Source of the DNA: Prunus persica
Taxonomy: Eukaryota; Streptophyta; Magnoliopsida; Rosales; Rosaceae
Direction of reading: 5' to 3'
DNA length: 64,000 nucleotides
Assembly: GCF_000346465.2 (NCBI RefSeq)
Contig: NC_034010.1
Location: 20,986,335 to 21,050,334, forward strand
Both the position numbers and the translations under genes were made by a program. The notes under the pieces were generated by a model. The model worked only from the letters and a program-made list of their open reading frames with translations. It was not told where the DNA came from and searched no databases. Below are positions 35,007 to 47,633 of the stretch, piece after piece (positions within the stretch are counted from its first letter, which is position 1; every line of letters begins with the position of its first letter).

Positions 35007-38000
35007 TGTGAAGGTTCATCTCCATGCATGGATGTAGTTTCTTTCTTATCCACCACTCCCTATTATGTAAGGAGATAATAGGGTTAGAATAGGGAGGGCT
35101 TGAAAGATGGGAAGACATGCAGCTTTTTTGTTAGATTACACCCAAAAAAGAAGAAAAAACAAAAGAAAGGAACCAAAAAAAAAAGGTGGCAATCATATGT
35201 TCAGTTTCCAAGGATAATGTAATTTGATATTATTTATTGCCCATCAATTTGATGATGCTTTGCATTATTGCATTTGTCCTCAAAACATTGTCGTTTCAAG
35301 GGGAGAAAATGGTGGCAGATGGTTTGATAGATTCAGTGTTCATGCCCTGTTCACACAGTGTGCTAATGAAAATGACAATTGCTCCCAAAGTCAAAAGATG
35401 TCATCACATTCTACTGATTGTTTTATACCGAAGGGTATGTCGGGAATTATAACCCTTGTGAGCAAACTGAAGGATTTTTCTGTGAGAGTGCAGAATTAAG
35501 ATTTTTAAAATTCTCAGAGGGTATGAGAAGAATTTGAGTGTTGATAAATATAATGGATACAATCAGTAAGATATTTTCTTGAAATGAGCTAAAGGGTAAA
35601 AAATGGTAAATAAAAACATTTCCTTTCCTTTTTCTTATGACTTTTCTTGCCATCCAAACAAAGGAAATTCATTTTTCCTTGACATGTGGGAGAGTAACTA
35701 TGCAAGTAGATGAGTTGGTGCCAAACTCCCAACCGGCGTCTAAGTATTCATTCCATTCCCATTGGGTCCTTTCATTGAATGGTGAGAAAGAGAGAGAAAA
35801 GAAAAGAGTAGGAGGCCCAGATAGATTAGATAGGCGGTAGTAGATTAGATAGATGCAAAGTAAATGCAGAACGCAAGCTCAGAGTTGGGCTGTTTCCTTC
35901 AGATGATAGCTACAACTGACAACACCCAGGATTTTATTTCTGCTTTTACTTTGGGGGCATCTTCCCCCACTGATGGACCCCATCAAAACCAAGAAATTGC
36001 AGAAAAGACTTTTGATAATTAAGAAGGTGGTGATGCTTCAAAACTAAGAAAATTCATCTTCGAACTCTCACCCAATCAGTACTTGAACTGCTCCAATTGG
36101 GTTTTTTTCAAGGCCAGGTGTGAAAGGAAGTGCATAAAATGAATGCTTGAGGAATAAGTTATTTTTTGTTACAATGAGGAATAATTTGGGGTCAAAATAA
36201 AATCAATGAATTGGTTTATTTTATTTCAAAGTGGTACCGCAAAGTACTTCTAGACGCTCTAGTTTAGTCGTATGTGTATGCATGATTGATTTCTAACTAC
36301 TAATATGAAACTCACATGCATTTACAATCAGAAATCATCTACTCTCGCATAGACTATTGATCGTAACACTTCTCTTATTTAACAACTATGACATGTGAAG
36401 ACAATTATTTGCACTTAGAATGGATCAACAATAAATTTTATTAATGTTTTCTGGAAAAAAAAATTATTACCGTTTTGATAGCATTTGTATGAGTTTTCTC
36501 AGAGATTTTCACCCCTTTCACATACACATATAGCCCTTTCAAATTTTCAGAAGGAAACAAAAATTAAACACTTAAAGTATTGTAAAAATGATCATGGACA
36601 TCACAATTAACAGTCTATTATGGTCTGACTACTGTTAACTGGCTGGGAGGCTGAACAACAAAGTCAGAGTTATGCTTTGCCTTGTGTTCATATGAGGAGA
36701 GGGAACCAAGAAAAATGATCAAAGGGTACATGAAATTTGTAAAGGGTTGCTTGTCTGTAGTGTAGTTGGCAGCATCAAATATACAGTCAAATACTATTAT
36801 TGACTTTCTGTTAACCTAGTTTTTGCTACTCTATTATCCCAACCTTGTTGCTTTCCTTTCACACCTTGAAGAATTAAGGAAGGTCAAAGTTGTATCACAA
36901 TTCAAAAGCTTACAATGAGATTACATGCTCCAAAGGAGAAGAGACCACATTACTTACCAGAAGTTGACAGATTGCGGTAATTTTTATAACAAGCAAGCGC
37001 TCAGTCAAAGTAAGTGATGCATGATTAAGAAGGCGTCTCAAGTTCAACATCCATTATTAATTGATCCAAACAAGTCAGAAGATGAAATGCGTGCACTTTT
37101 GGATTGCTGAAAGGGAATTTAGAAAGAAAAGTGAAATGATTGATCCTGGATTGGGCATATACATATATACGTATGTATGTGTGTGTGTGTGTGTGTATAT
37201 GGGCTGTGTATATATAAGTTTTGCCTGTCAGCAAAACATTGCATGTGCTGTGCATGCCCTTTTACACAGAGCTAAATCCATGAGAAGTATTTAGATGAGA
37301 GCAACATGGCTCAACATGAATGTGATTTTTCAACCAGGGTTTTTTTTTAAATTTAAAAATAAAATAAAATTGAAGCAGGGTAGAATTTAATCCTTAGACG
37401 TTAAGGCCATCTCCAATCATGTTCGATCCAAGTAATATATGGAGCTTTATTCCGTCTGGAATTTTGCCTGGATTGGTATTATGGTCCGTTTATGTACATG
37501 ATTGAAGAAGGCCTAAAATTAAGATTCAAATTTGTACTGCATAGATACAGTACATGTCAACATTATAGAGTGAATAATTTTCAACCGTTGAGCTGTAAAT
37601 CTACTCATTTTTTTTGTTATATCTATTAGGCAACAAAGACCATTTGAGAGCACCCTCAAAAAAGGACCCTCATTCATATCTCTTGGTTTTCAAACAAGAA
37701 GATCATTGAAAACCAACCAATAAATAGTTAACTGCGTGTCCATTACTTCTGCCACATATTTTCCTGCAATCAAACAACCTCAAAAAATCACAGAAAGGTT
37801 TTCTTTTCATTTTTTCTGTCTGTAAAATACCTTTTATAATTGTTTCTCAAAAACTACTTGGGAAAATATATCATGAGGATGTTTGGTTGGCAACATTTGT
37901 TCAAACCTTTTTGCTCATTTTTTTCATAAAGAAAGTGATGTGTCATACACCTACTTTTTATTTTCTTTTATCAGTTATGGCAATTAAATAAATAGGAATT

Positions 38001-40300
38001 TTATTTTAACGGATGTGATTATCTAACTCCCAAATATATATAGTTGAAATGTGAAGAACTTTTGAGCAATTCATGGACACGGCATGGGAGGTGAAATAAC
38101 TTTTTATTTTTTCTTCTTTCTCTCTCTCTGTTTTTTGTTTTGTTTTTCTTTGTTTTTTTTTTTTGGGTGTGTTTAAGAATTGTTAGTCATTTATCTCCAA
38201 AAGGTTTGGAGCATATATTTAAACTCGCATCAATTATGAGGCTTAAATATCAAATAGTAATTCAACCATATAATACATCACATAAACAATATTATTAATG
38301 GCTAACACAATTCTTTTACTCACAACAGATGATATTCATTTACAATCAAACTCATCTTTTTTTTTTTCTTTTTTTTTTCTTTTTTTTTTCTGTCGTTATT
38401 AAAGTTTTGGGGTGAAAATAAAAGAAAAGAGGCAAATGTCATATACCTCGCTTGTGCTTTTGAGAGAGACGATAATTGTATTCATAAATGCAGGAAAAGG
38501 AAAGCGAACATCAAACAATCAGAATCTAGAAAGACCAAGCATGATCTAAGGAGATGGGCACAATCTCAGCATAATCAAAGAAACCAACTATATGTTGTAG
38601 GGCAACATCCAAAAATACCAATGGAGTTCAATGTAATTAGTTAAAGCTGGGAGATGTCCACAAGACCCATAAATGAAACCTCTTAGACCAAGTCTTTTTA
38701 GGCATCATGTGTCTCCTTTGCTACCCACAATCAAGTCTTGGTCAACTTCGTTGTGAATGAATTAGTCAAATTTTATTTGTTTTTATTGTGAAAATGAGTA
38801 AGATATGAAATAGAGAGAGGGGTTAAAAGGGTATTGTGATTATATATTTTTCTACAAAAACCACGCCAAAAAAAAAAAATCATCATATGCAAGGTGCAAC
38901 AAATAGGTGGAGACCCCAAGTTTGTTTGTCAAATAATTATTATGGCAAGTGAGGAACAAGTCAATGAATTAATGTTTCAGACACTGAAGTTTCAATTGGA
39001 GAAAAAAATGGTTCACAACTGCATCCTTGAAATGGTGCTTGTGGGATATTTTTCTTTCTTGACTGGTAGTTGTTTGTGGATTGTGGAGGTAAATGGGTTT
39101 ATTTGTAAAAATGGTTTGTGGGGAATGAGGGCTTCAAAATATAACAACGACTGTGATTGAGAAATATTAGTGTAATTATAAGGTGACCAAACCCCATAAA
39201 GATAAGTATTTAAGGAGAAAGAGACGCACAGAGAAGACAACTAGAATTTTATTTGCCCTCCAAAAGAAAGTGGAACTGGCATTTGAAGGGAGAAAGAGAT
39301 AAAGAAGAACGATAGTAACTCTCTACACGAAGAAACTTAAGACAAGGAAAAAACAAAAAAACAAAAAGACTGAGGAAATGGAAACTTACTTTAAACCTTG
39401 AGATTAATGTTAATCAGAAATTCTTTACATTATTAAGCAAAATTAAGACCTACCACCATGGTTAGCTATGATTTGCCATGGCTAACAAGGGCGGCGGTTC
39501 GTGTTATTTCTTTGCCAATGATTTAACATCTGGTTAGCTTCATGTAGAGCTAGTTAATCATAATCCCACTGTTTTATATTCATGTCGTGTTTGGATTCAC
39601 CCACATGAATGCATAAAACATTTAAGAACCACATAGTGCCTTAGCCGAAACCCGGAAAAGCTCTTCATTTGAGTAAGTACTCTAGTCGAAACATTTAAGA
39701 AAAAAATGAATCAAAAGAGTTTGTTAATTGGATTTCCTTATTCAGTTATTAATTTTCACCCAATAAAACATTTGAAAAGATTTTCCTTCATTCATTACTC
39801 ATTACCCGACAATTGTATTTCTTAGCTACGCATAAGTTTTTAAACACAAAAGAGTAATTTTTGGCTGAAAACTTATTTTCAATGACTCACATTAACTGTT
39901 AATAAGGAATAATTAGATTCGACCGAACGACCTAAATAACCTAAACGTTCAACAGCACACTCAAAATTCATAATGTGACCACTTGTAAAGTATATTTTTC
40001 TGAGCATGAAAGCTAATTAGGCCTCTTTTAGGAATTGTGGACTGAATTGTTATTTTAGATAAGACTAAATCTGAAATGGACTGAATTGTGAGGATATTTT
40101 TCCATATTTAGTATTAATATTGGATTTCTTAATTGTCCAATTTAATTGCATACCATGTTTACTTTTACCAAAATTACATACCATATCAAATGAAACTATT
40201 ATAATGTATTTAAGGAACTGTCATATTTACATTGTCTGAAGAAGGGACAGTAAGAAAGTTAAATTCTGCAAATCTAGATCTTTGGTGGAAAATTCAGACC
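35007..40300. other. QUA3-ANL2 intergenic spacer, no gene recognised
   Basis: About 5 kb with no exon-like series. It holds a (GT)n microsatellite near 37175-37197, T-rich tracts near 38358-38391, and the small MITE at 37404. TAAATGCA, which matches the L1-box consensus bound by HD-ZIP IV proteins, occurs near 38484 and in reverse near 36316. Both are far from the ANL2 start and may be chance. Confidence 0.55.
37404..37514. mobile_element. very short MITE with 18-bp ends
   Basis: AGGCCATCTCCAATCATG (37404-37421) and the reverse complement of 37497-37514, AGGCCTTCTTCAATCATG, match at 16 of 18 bases. The total length is only 111 bp. The GGCCATCTCCAA-type end is common among Tourist/PIF-Harbinger-like MITEs in plants. 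The expected TTA/TAA target duplication is not clean. Confidence 0.6.
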
Positions 40301-40439
40301 TCTAGCAAAAGCAAAGATATAAACTTTGGGTACAAAAAAACCCCATTACCAGTACCAAGTTGAAAAAAAAGGGGAGAGAAATAAAAAGAGTGTCATAGAT
40401 CTGAACCTTCAGAAGAAAAAAGTGTGAAAAGGTTACAAT

Positions 40440-41231
40440 TTTTTCACTGTCTTCACAGACTTTCAGAGAGAGTGAGTGAGTCAACCGGCCTTTTTGGAGC
40501 TTTGTATTTGTAAGGCTTCGAAGAGTCCACATAGTGCGTTTTATCTTCACCTCTCTCCCTCTCTCTCTCTCTCTTACTATTTCTCTCACCTGCTTTTTTT
40601 TGCTTTTCTCTGTGCAAATCTTGGAAAAGGAAAAGCCTTTTCCTCTCTCTCATTTTTTTATTTTTCTCAACTCTCTCAAGCCTTTTTAGAGTGGAGTCAA
40701 GCATGCAGTGAACCAGAGATATCACTCACCCAACAAACTAGGGTTGCCCTTATTTGGTTTTCCTCCAAACCAAACAGCAGTCATTTAGGCCTCTTCTGGT
40801 GCTTTTCGCTGTCTAGGCGAGTTAGAGAGAAAAAAATCAAGGAAGAGAGAGAGAGGGATAGAGAACGAAGAGCTAAGCAGCTGGAGTGTACCAAAAAAGG
40901 GTTTGCTTGCCTTCTTTCTCTTTCTTTCTCTCCAAAAGAACCCCTTAAAACATTTCCTTCGCTAGAGAGGGAGTTGGAGACATTTGGATTAACTCTGAAC
41001 CGTCTGTCTCCTCTGCCTCTCTGTGCTTTTTCTTTCTCTTACAAAAAAGAGATCATTTTTTTCTGTCCAAATATTTATATTTTTTCTTCTCATTTTGTGT
41101 GGAGAGAGCAAATTACGTGGTCATTAAGCGAAGTGGGTGTAAATTTGTAAAGAATAGGAGGAGAATCTGGTGTGTTAGGAGGAGTTAAGAAGAAGCAAGC
41201 AAAGAAAAGAGAGTTGGGCTTTTTCTTTTTG
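40440..41231 (+). promoter_or_regulatory. CT-rich 5' leader region of ANL2
   Basis: A run of CT/GA-rich sequence with several microsatellite-like tracts (for example 40553-40575 and 40840-40856) extends to the ATG. Long pyrimidine-rich leaders are common for this family. A minimal upstream frame ATG-CAG-TGA occurs at 40703-40711. The transcription start and any leader intron cannot be placed from sequence alone. Confidence 0.45.
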
Positions 41232-44200
41232 ATGAGTTTTGGGGGTTTTCTTGACAACAGTACCGGCAGTGGTGGCGGTGCAAGAATTGTGGCTGATATC
41301 TCTTACAACAACACTTCAAGCAGCACCCACAGCAACAATATGCCCTCCAGTGCACTTGCTCAGCCACGTCTTGTAACTCAGTCTCTCACTAAGTCCATGT
41401 TCAACTCTCCAGGACTCTCACTCGCCCTTGTAAAGCTCTCATCTTTCTCTCTCTCTCTCTCTCTTCTTTTGTTTCTGAAAGTATGGTCTTGAAACTGATC
41501 TGGGTTTTTGTTATTTTTTGGTTTTGTTTTAAAAAAATTACTGTGCTATCAGCAGACAAATGCGGATGGGCAAGGCGATGTGACGAGAATGGCTGAGAAT
41601 TTTGAGACCAACGTTGGGAGGAGGAGCCGAGAGGAAGAGCACGAGAGCAGATCTGGGAGTGATAATATGGATGGTGGTTCTGGGGACGATCAAGATGCTG
41701 CTGATAATACCAATCCTCGTAAGAAAAAACGATACCACCGACACACCCCGCAGCAAATCCAAGAACTTGAAGCGTATGATATAATAAAAATCCCATATTT
41801 TATTTTACTGTTTTTGCATAAAATTATTGACTTTTTCAGTGTATGGTTGTTAATTTGTGTGTTTTTTTTAATCATTTGGGTTTGGTTTTAGGCTGTTCAA
41901 GGAGTGTCCTCATCCTGATGAGAAGCAAAGATTGGAGCTCAGCAGAAGGCTTTGCTTGGAGACCAGACAAGTCAAATTCTGGTTCCAAAATCGCCGAACC
42001 CAGATGAAGGTAAATTGCTCTACACAGACATTTTTTAGTTTCCATTTCTTTTCTTTTCTTGAGGGTTGACGGAGTTTTGGTCGTTTTGGGACTTATTAGA
42101 CTCAACTGGAACGCCATGAGAACTCACTGCTGAGGCAAGAGAATGACAAACTTCGAGCGGAGAACATGTCGATTCGGGACGCAATGAGGAACCCAATTTG
42201 CTCAAACTGTGGTGGTCCTGCAATTATAGGAGAGATATCACTCGAAGAGCAACACCTCAGGATCGAAAATGCCCGATTGAAGGACGAGTTGGATCGAGTT
42301 TGTGCCCTCGCTGGGAAGTTTCTAGGCCGCCCCATTTCGTCCCTGGCCACATCAATGGGGCCTCCACTACCGAGCTCAACCTTGGAGCTCGGAGTTGGGA
42401 GCAATGGCTTTGGTGGGTTGAGCTCTGTGGCTACATCAATGCCAGTGGGGCCTGATTTTGGAGGTGGGATTGGGAGCGCCATGTCAGTTGTGCCTCACTC
42501 TAGGCCTAGTGTGACCGGCCTGGACCGGTCGATGGAGAGATCGATGTTTCTAGAGCTTGCCTTGGCTGCCATGGATGAGTTGGTGAAGCTGGCTCAGACA
42601 GATGAGCCACTTTGGCTGAGGAGCTTGGAGGGTGGAAGAGAGGTTTTGAACCATGAAGAATACATGAGAAGTTTCACTCCTTGCATTGGGTTGAAGCCAA
42701 ATGGTTTTGTTACCGAGGCTTCTAGGGAGACTGGCATGGTCATTATCAACAGCTTGGCCCTTGTTGAGACTTTGATGGAATCGGTAAGAGCAAATACTTT
42801 GTATTGAAATTTGATGCCATTTGAGATTTTGGCCTTTGTGTGTATTTTTTGGTTTTCAATGCTTGTTCAAATATTTTTTTGCTTATTTTATGTTCAAAAT
42901 CAAATCTCATTTTGCTCGAAACAGAATCGGTGGTTGGAGATGTTTCCTTGTTTGGTTGCTAGAACCTCGACCACTGATGTCATTTCTAGTGGAATGGGAG
43001 GAACTAGAAATGGTGCACTTCAACTGGTAAGTACTTGATAGTCCTAAAGAGAAATAAAATGAAAATATATGTACTTGCCCATTTTTGTGTCACTTAAAGC
43101 ATTTTCAAATTTTTTTTTTTGGGGTAATAATCAAATTTCAGATGCATGCTGAGCTACAAGTACTATCCCCTTTGGTTCCGGTTCGGGAGGTAAATTTCCT
43201 CCGCTTCTGCAAGCAGCACGCAGAGGGCGTGTGGGCTGTGGTCGATGTGTCGGTCGACACCATCCGTGACACCTCCGGTGCACCTACATTTATGAACTGC
43301 AGGAGGCTCCCTTCTGGTTGTGTTGTGCAAGATATGCCTAATGGGTATTCTAAGGTAAGTTATACCACTTTCCATTCAAGTCTATCATAACTTATTTGGT
43401 TCTTTACATATATGCCTTGAGAGTTAAATGATTTTCTCTTCTGGTAAAATCAAAAACATATTTATCTAACTTAGGAATCACTGACTTGCGAATGAGCAAC
43501 TGACCGTAACACAACTCAGATAACGGTCCACATAAAGCTTTAATTTTTTTGTTTGAATTCAAAATGCTTATCTGGAATGCATCGTCCCAGAAGGCAAGTA
43601 CAGCTTCAGTTACATGGTTCATATTTGTTTGCTTTAACATTTATTGTGCTTTCCCAAGTGGGTGTTCTTCCCCTTTGGCCTTTAATGAGTCTGTTGAAGT
43701 AACTGCAACATTGGAGCTTAGTTGAGAACATTTAAGTGGGAGCCAAAAAACCCCAAGTCAATATCTTTGAGTTTCTTTCTACTTAGCATATATAGTTTTT
43801 AGCATTATTTACATTCCCCAAGCCACCACTTAATTATTAATTAATTAATTAATTAAAAGAGCTCATGCATCAAAGAACTTTATTTGTCTAGTCTAGTGAT
43901 TACTCACCACATCACCACACTGTCCCATTGCTTAGATTGGCCTTACCAACCCAATATTTTATGTCTCTCAAAGAATCGGAACCTTCCTCAAATCTTATCA
44001 TCTGGTCTCTCCAAATCATATACTAATCTTCAAACCCTAAACCCTAAACCCTTAACCCAATAGTTTATTATCGGAAGCCTCTAAACCCCAGATTTCTGTA
44101 CCTTGAACACATTAATTTCATATCCTCCATAACCCCAAACCGCCTTGTAATCTTCAACTCGGGTCAAATTTAATAAACTATTCCTTGCCTTTGATGTTTC

Positions 44201-46293
44201 TATTCCAATCTTTGATGCTTGCTGCCTTGTATTATCGAAGACCTTGTTGTCAAACTCCAAGACTGCCTAATTTTCTCTCTCTCTCTCTCTCTCTCTAGGT
44301 CTAGGGTGTGTATATATAAATAATTGATGTAGACCACCATTTCCAAATCTCGATGCCACCCTATGCTCTCCTTTAAATGTTGCGCAACTTTATCTACACC
44401 CAAATATTTTACTCTTTTTGCTCGATGGCAGTGTGATTTCCATGTCTCACATTATTATTGTTAATTTTCTATTTCTTCCATTAGATTTAGAGATGGTTAC
44501 CATATGTGACATGTGTCACTGGCCCCACAAAGGCTACTTCAACAACTACGGAAAAAAAAACTTAAATTTTGGTTAGCTGGCTTCAGCCTACCTTTGGCTA
44601 TAAACTATTATTGCTTTGTAATTAAATCTCCACAATTTTGCTTCTTTTGTTAGGTGGGTGCAACTGTGCCTTGTCATACCACACTGTTTATATGTGAATG
44701 ATTATGTTAATCTAAGCCTAATTAGTAATGTAACATCTTACCAAGTAATCGTGATGACATGATTTAACATTTTGCAGGTTACATGGGTTGAGCATGCAGA
44801 GTACGATGAGAGCCAAGTCCACCAGCTCTACCGACCCATGCTGAGCTCCGGCATGGGCTTCGGCGCGCAACGGTGGGTCGCTACCCTCCAACGCCAATGC
44901 GAGTGCCTCGCCATTCTCATGTCCTCCTCCGTTCCCACCCGCGACCACACTGGTACGTGATCACTCGATCATTTGAAATTTCTTGAGTATCCATTCCCAT
45001 ACAAACAATGTACCTGCTTCAAATGTATGTAAAATGTCGTGGTGTATTTTTTATACTAGCGATCACGGCGAGCGGGCGGAGGAGCATGCTGAAGCTGGCG
45101 CAGCGGATGACGGACAACTTCTGTGCTGGCGTGTGTGCGTCCACAGTGCACAAATGGAACAAGCTGAACGCGCGGAACGTGGACGAGGACGTCCGGGTCA
45201 TGACCAGGGAGAGCCTTGACGACCCGGGCGAGCCGCCCGGGATCGTGCTCAGCGCTGCCACTTCAGTCTGGCTGCCCGTCTCCCCACAGAGGCTCTTTGA
45301 TTTCCTGCGTGACGAACGACTCAGGAGCGAGTGGGACATACTCTCCAACGGTGGGCCCATGCAGGAGATGGCCCACATCGCCAAGGGCCAGGATCCAGGC
45401 AACTGCGTCTCCCTCCTTCGCGCCAGAGTACTGTTTCTTCCTCTGTCTCTCGTCATAATTTTTTCATTGTTTTATTGTTTATTTTATAATGACGAATGTG
45501 TCCTTGGTGGCGGATAAGTTTCAAATCAGTGTGTCGTTGTGTGGGAGGGGGTGAAAAAGGTGAATGTGGAAAGGACAAGTTTGGAATTTGGAAGTATCCA
45601 TAGGGACGGTTTTGGGATGCAGAGGGGGCAGACATTAGGGACAGTGTTTGTTTCGGTAATCTCCAAAAAAAGTCAAAATTCAAGGACGATTGTCAACTTC
45701 CTTGAGTTGTTACTTTCTCACCTTTAACTTTTTCTATTTTTTTTTTCATTCAATCAGAAAAGAGAAAAAAACAAATAATAAAAACAAACTGGTGGTGAGG
45801 TCAGGGGTTTGACTTTTAGAATTATGGAATGGCATGCGGTGTAAATATGGGGAAACTGAGGGTCATGTTTGCGGTGGTGCAGGCAATGAACGCAAACCAA
45901 AGCAGCATGCTGATCTTGCAAGAGACATGCATAGACTCTGCGGGAGGCCTTGTGGTATACGCGCCTGTTGACATTCCGGCCATGCACGTTGTCATGAACG
46001 GCGGGGATTCCGCCTACGTGGCGCTCCTCCCGTCCGGGTTCGCCATTGTCCCGGATGGGCCAGGCTCGCGTGGGCCTATGACCGTCAAAGGTGGCGGTCA
46101 CGGAAGCAGCAATGGGGGAGGAGGCGAGGACGCCACGCATAGAGTGAGTGGGTCCCTACTGACAATGACGTTTCAGATCCTGGTGAACAGCCTGCCCTCA
46201 GCCAAGCTGACGGTGGAGTCGGTGGAGACCGTCAACAACCTCATCTCGTGCACTGTCCAGAAGATCAAGGCCGCCCTACATTGTGAAAGCTGA
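41232..46293 (+). CDS. ANL2: HD-ZIP class IV transcription factor, ANTHOCYANINLESS2-type
   Basis: Nuclear homeodomain factor of the epidermal (L1) class. Arabidopsis ANL2 affects subepidermal anthocyanin and root cell organisation; HDG1 is its near relative. Nine coding exons: 41232-41429, 41553-41773, 41892-42009, 42100-42783, 42925-43026, 43142-43354, 44778-44952, 45060-45427, 45883-46293. They give 829 residues. An acidic Ser-rich stretch precedes the homeodomain (~122-181, KKKRYHRHT through [10 protein letters not shown]). It is followed by the zipper-loop-zipper with the CSNC pair (213-216), which in this class is linked to redox-sensitive dimerisation. Then come START (~320-555) and the START-adjacent region to the C-terminus. 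Intron 6 is long (1.4 kb) and repeat-rich. Exon 2 has a CAGCAG double acceptor. ANL2 versus HDG1 orthology is ambiguous, since the ancestral gene predates their split. Confidence 0.95.
44035..44055. repeat. short interstitial telomere-like repeat
   Basis: Two perfect CCCTAAA units (44035-44048) and one degenerate unit lie in ANL2 intron 6. They match the plant telomere repeat. Such short runs are common in plants and may come from break repair, or may simply be telo-box motifs. Confidence 0.6.
44273..44299. repeat. (CT)n microsatellite in ANL2 intron 6
   Basis: About a dozen CT units. The same intron has a TTAA tetranucleotide run near 43838-43855. Confidence 0.85.
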
Positions 46294-47540
46294 TTATCTG
46301 ATCGGGTCCTATTGTGTGGGTCACGTGATCCAACCTCACCGTAGCTTCTTTTTTTTCTCTTTTTGTTGACACTATTGACGTCGTGTTGTGCATGTGCATG
46401 AAGGTGGTGGTGGCGGTGGTTTGTAGTTATTTTAGGTGATTGTGTGTGAGTGAGAGAGTGAGCTGAAGACTCTGAGTGGTGGGTATGAAGAGTAATGCGG
46501 TGGGGGTGTTGAGTCAAGAACGAACCGCACGTGTGTGAGAGTGGTGTTGTCAGCAGCAGCAGCAGCAGCACAAGGCAAAGGCTGGTGGTGGTTCGGGTAT
46601 TGACTCAGAGGACCCCTAAATTTGAGTAAACGCGTTTGGCTTAAGAGGCAACAAGCGTAAATTATGAAGCAGACAAAAAAAAATGTGAATGAAAAAATTG
46701 AGAGAAAGGGTCTCTTTTTATAATTATTAATTTTCATTTAAATTATTGTGAATTTCATTTTCTGTATTATTTATTTATTTTGTGGTTGACTTGAGAATGA
46801 CTCTGGCAATGTTTAATGAGTGAAAATTCTCTCTTGTATTTACCAAATGCAAATACCCTTCTTTCTTCTTTTTTTCTTTTTCTCTTTTTTTTTTTGGCGG
46901 TGTGTCGGTTAATTTGCTGGAGTCAATGAAATGGGAAATGGTGACACGTACTGTGTGAAAAGCGTCGTTCATCACAGGAAGGCTGAATGTGAATTAACTG
47001 CGTTGTGTGATTGGACTGGAATTGGATGGGGGGAAGTAGTTAAGCCTGTTCCGTTTGGTCGGTTGGATGTTGGACGGTGAAGCTTTGATAGTTATGTCAT
47101 ATGTACTGCTAGGGGAACATAAGGCTGACTTTTACGAATTTAGAGTGAAAAGAATTATAATTCACAATTGTCACCTTGCCACTTGCCACTTATATTACAA
47201 CACGTGAACTGATTATATATTACGTGATCGTATTAACATCTTGTAAGAGTTAATTTAATGGCATGACTAAACTTGTAGCTTTTTCACAAAGGGAATTTAA
47301 CTTGGAATAGGCTTCTTCCTAGGTTTATTTGTTGTACTTGACCTAAAAACATTATATTTAAGTTATTAGGATTGTGTTGCTCGAGACAAGTTACGGATGT
47401 AGGGATAAATAATCTCACATCTAAAAAGTATCACAATATAGTTAGAAGTGGGTGGTTTAGTACCAATTACGCATTTTTAGTTAAAACTCCACGCTTGAAT
47501 GGGTTCATTGAACCTTATTTTACTCAATGTCCAAAGCTAG

Positions 47541-47633
47541 GAAAAATATCGATGTTGATGTGAGTAGTTAAGTGAGAAAAAATATCGATGTTGATGTGAG
47601 TAGTTAAGTGAGAAAAAATATCGATGTTGATAT
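47541..47633. repeat. 36-bp minisatellite, about 2.5 units
   Basis: The phrase AATATCGATGTTGAT recurs at 47545, 47581 and 47617, exactly 36 bp apart. The first two units are identical, so the duplication is recent. The third is cut short and has one change (GATATGAA in place of GATGTGAG). Confidence 0.9.

Noticed and set aside
43404..43640. 78-codon minus-strand frame in ANL2 intron 6
   Set aside because: It looked somewhat protein-like, but I could not connect it to any family, start context or neighbouring exon. Treated as chance or unrecognised debris.
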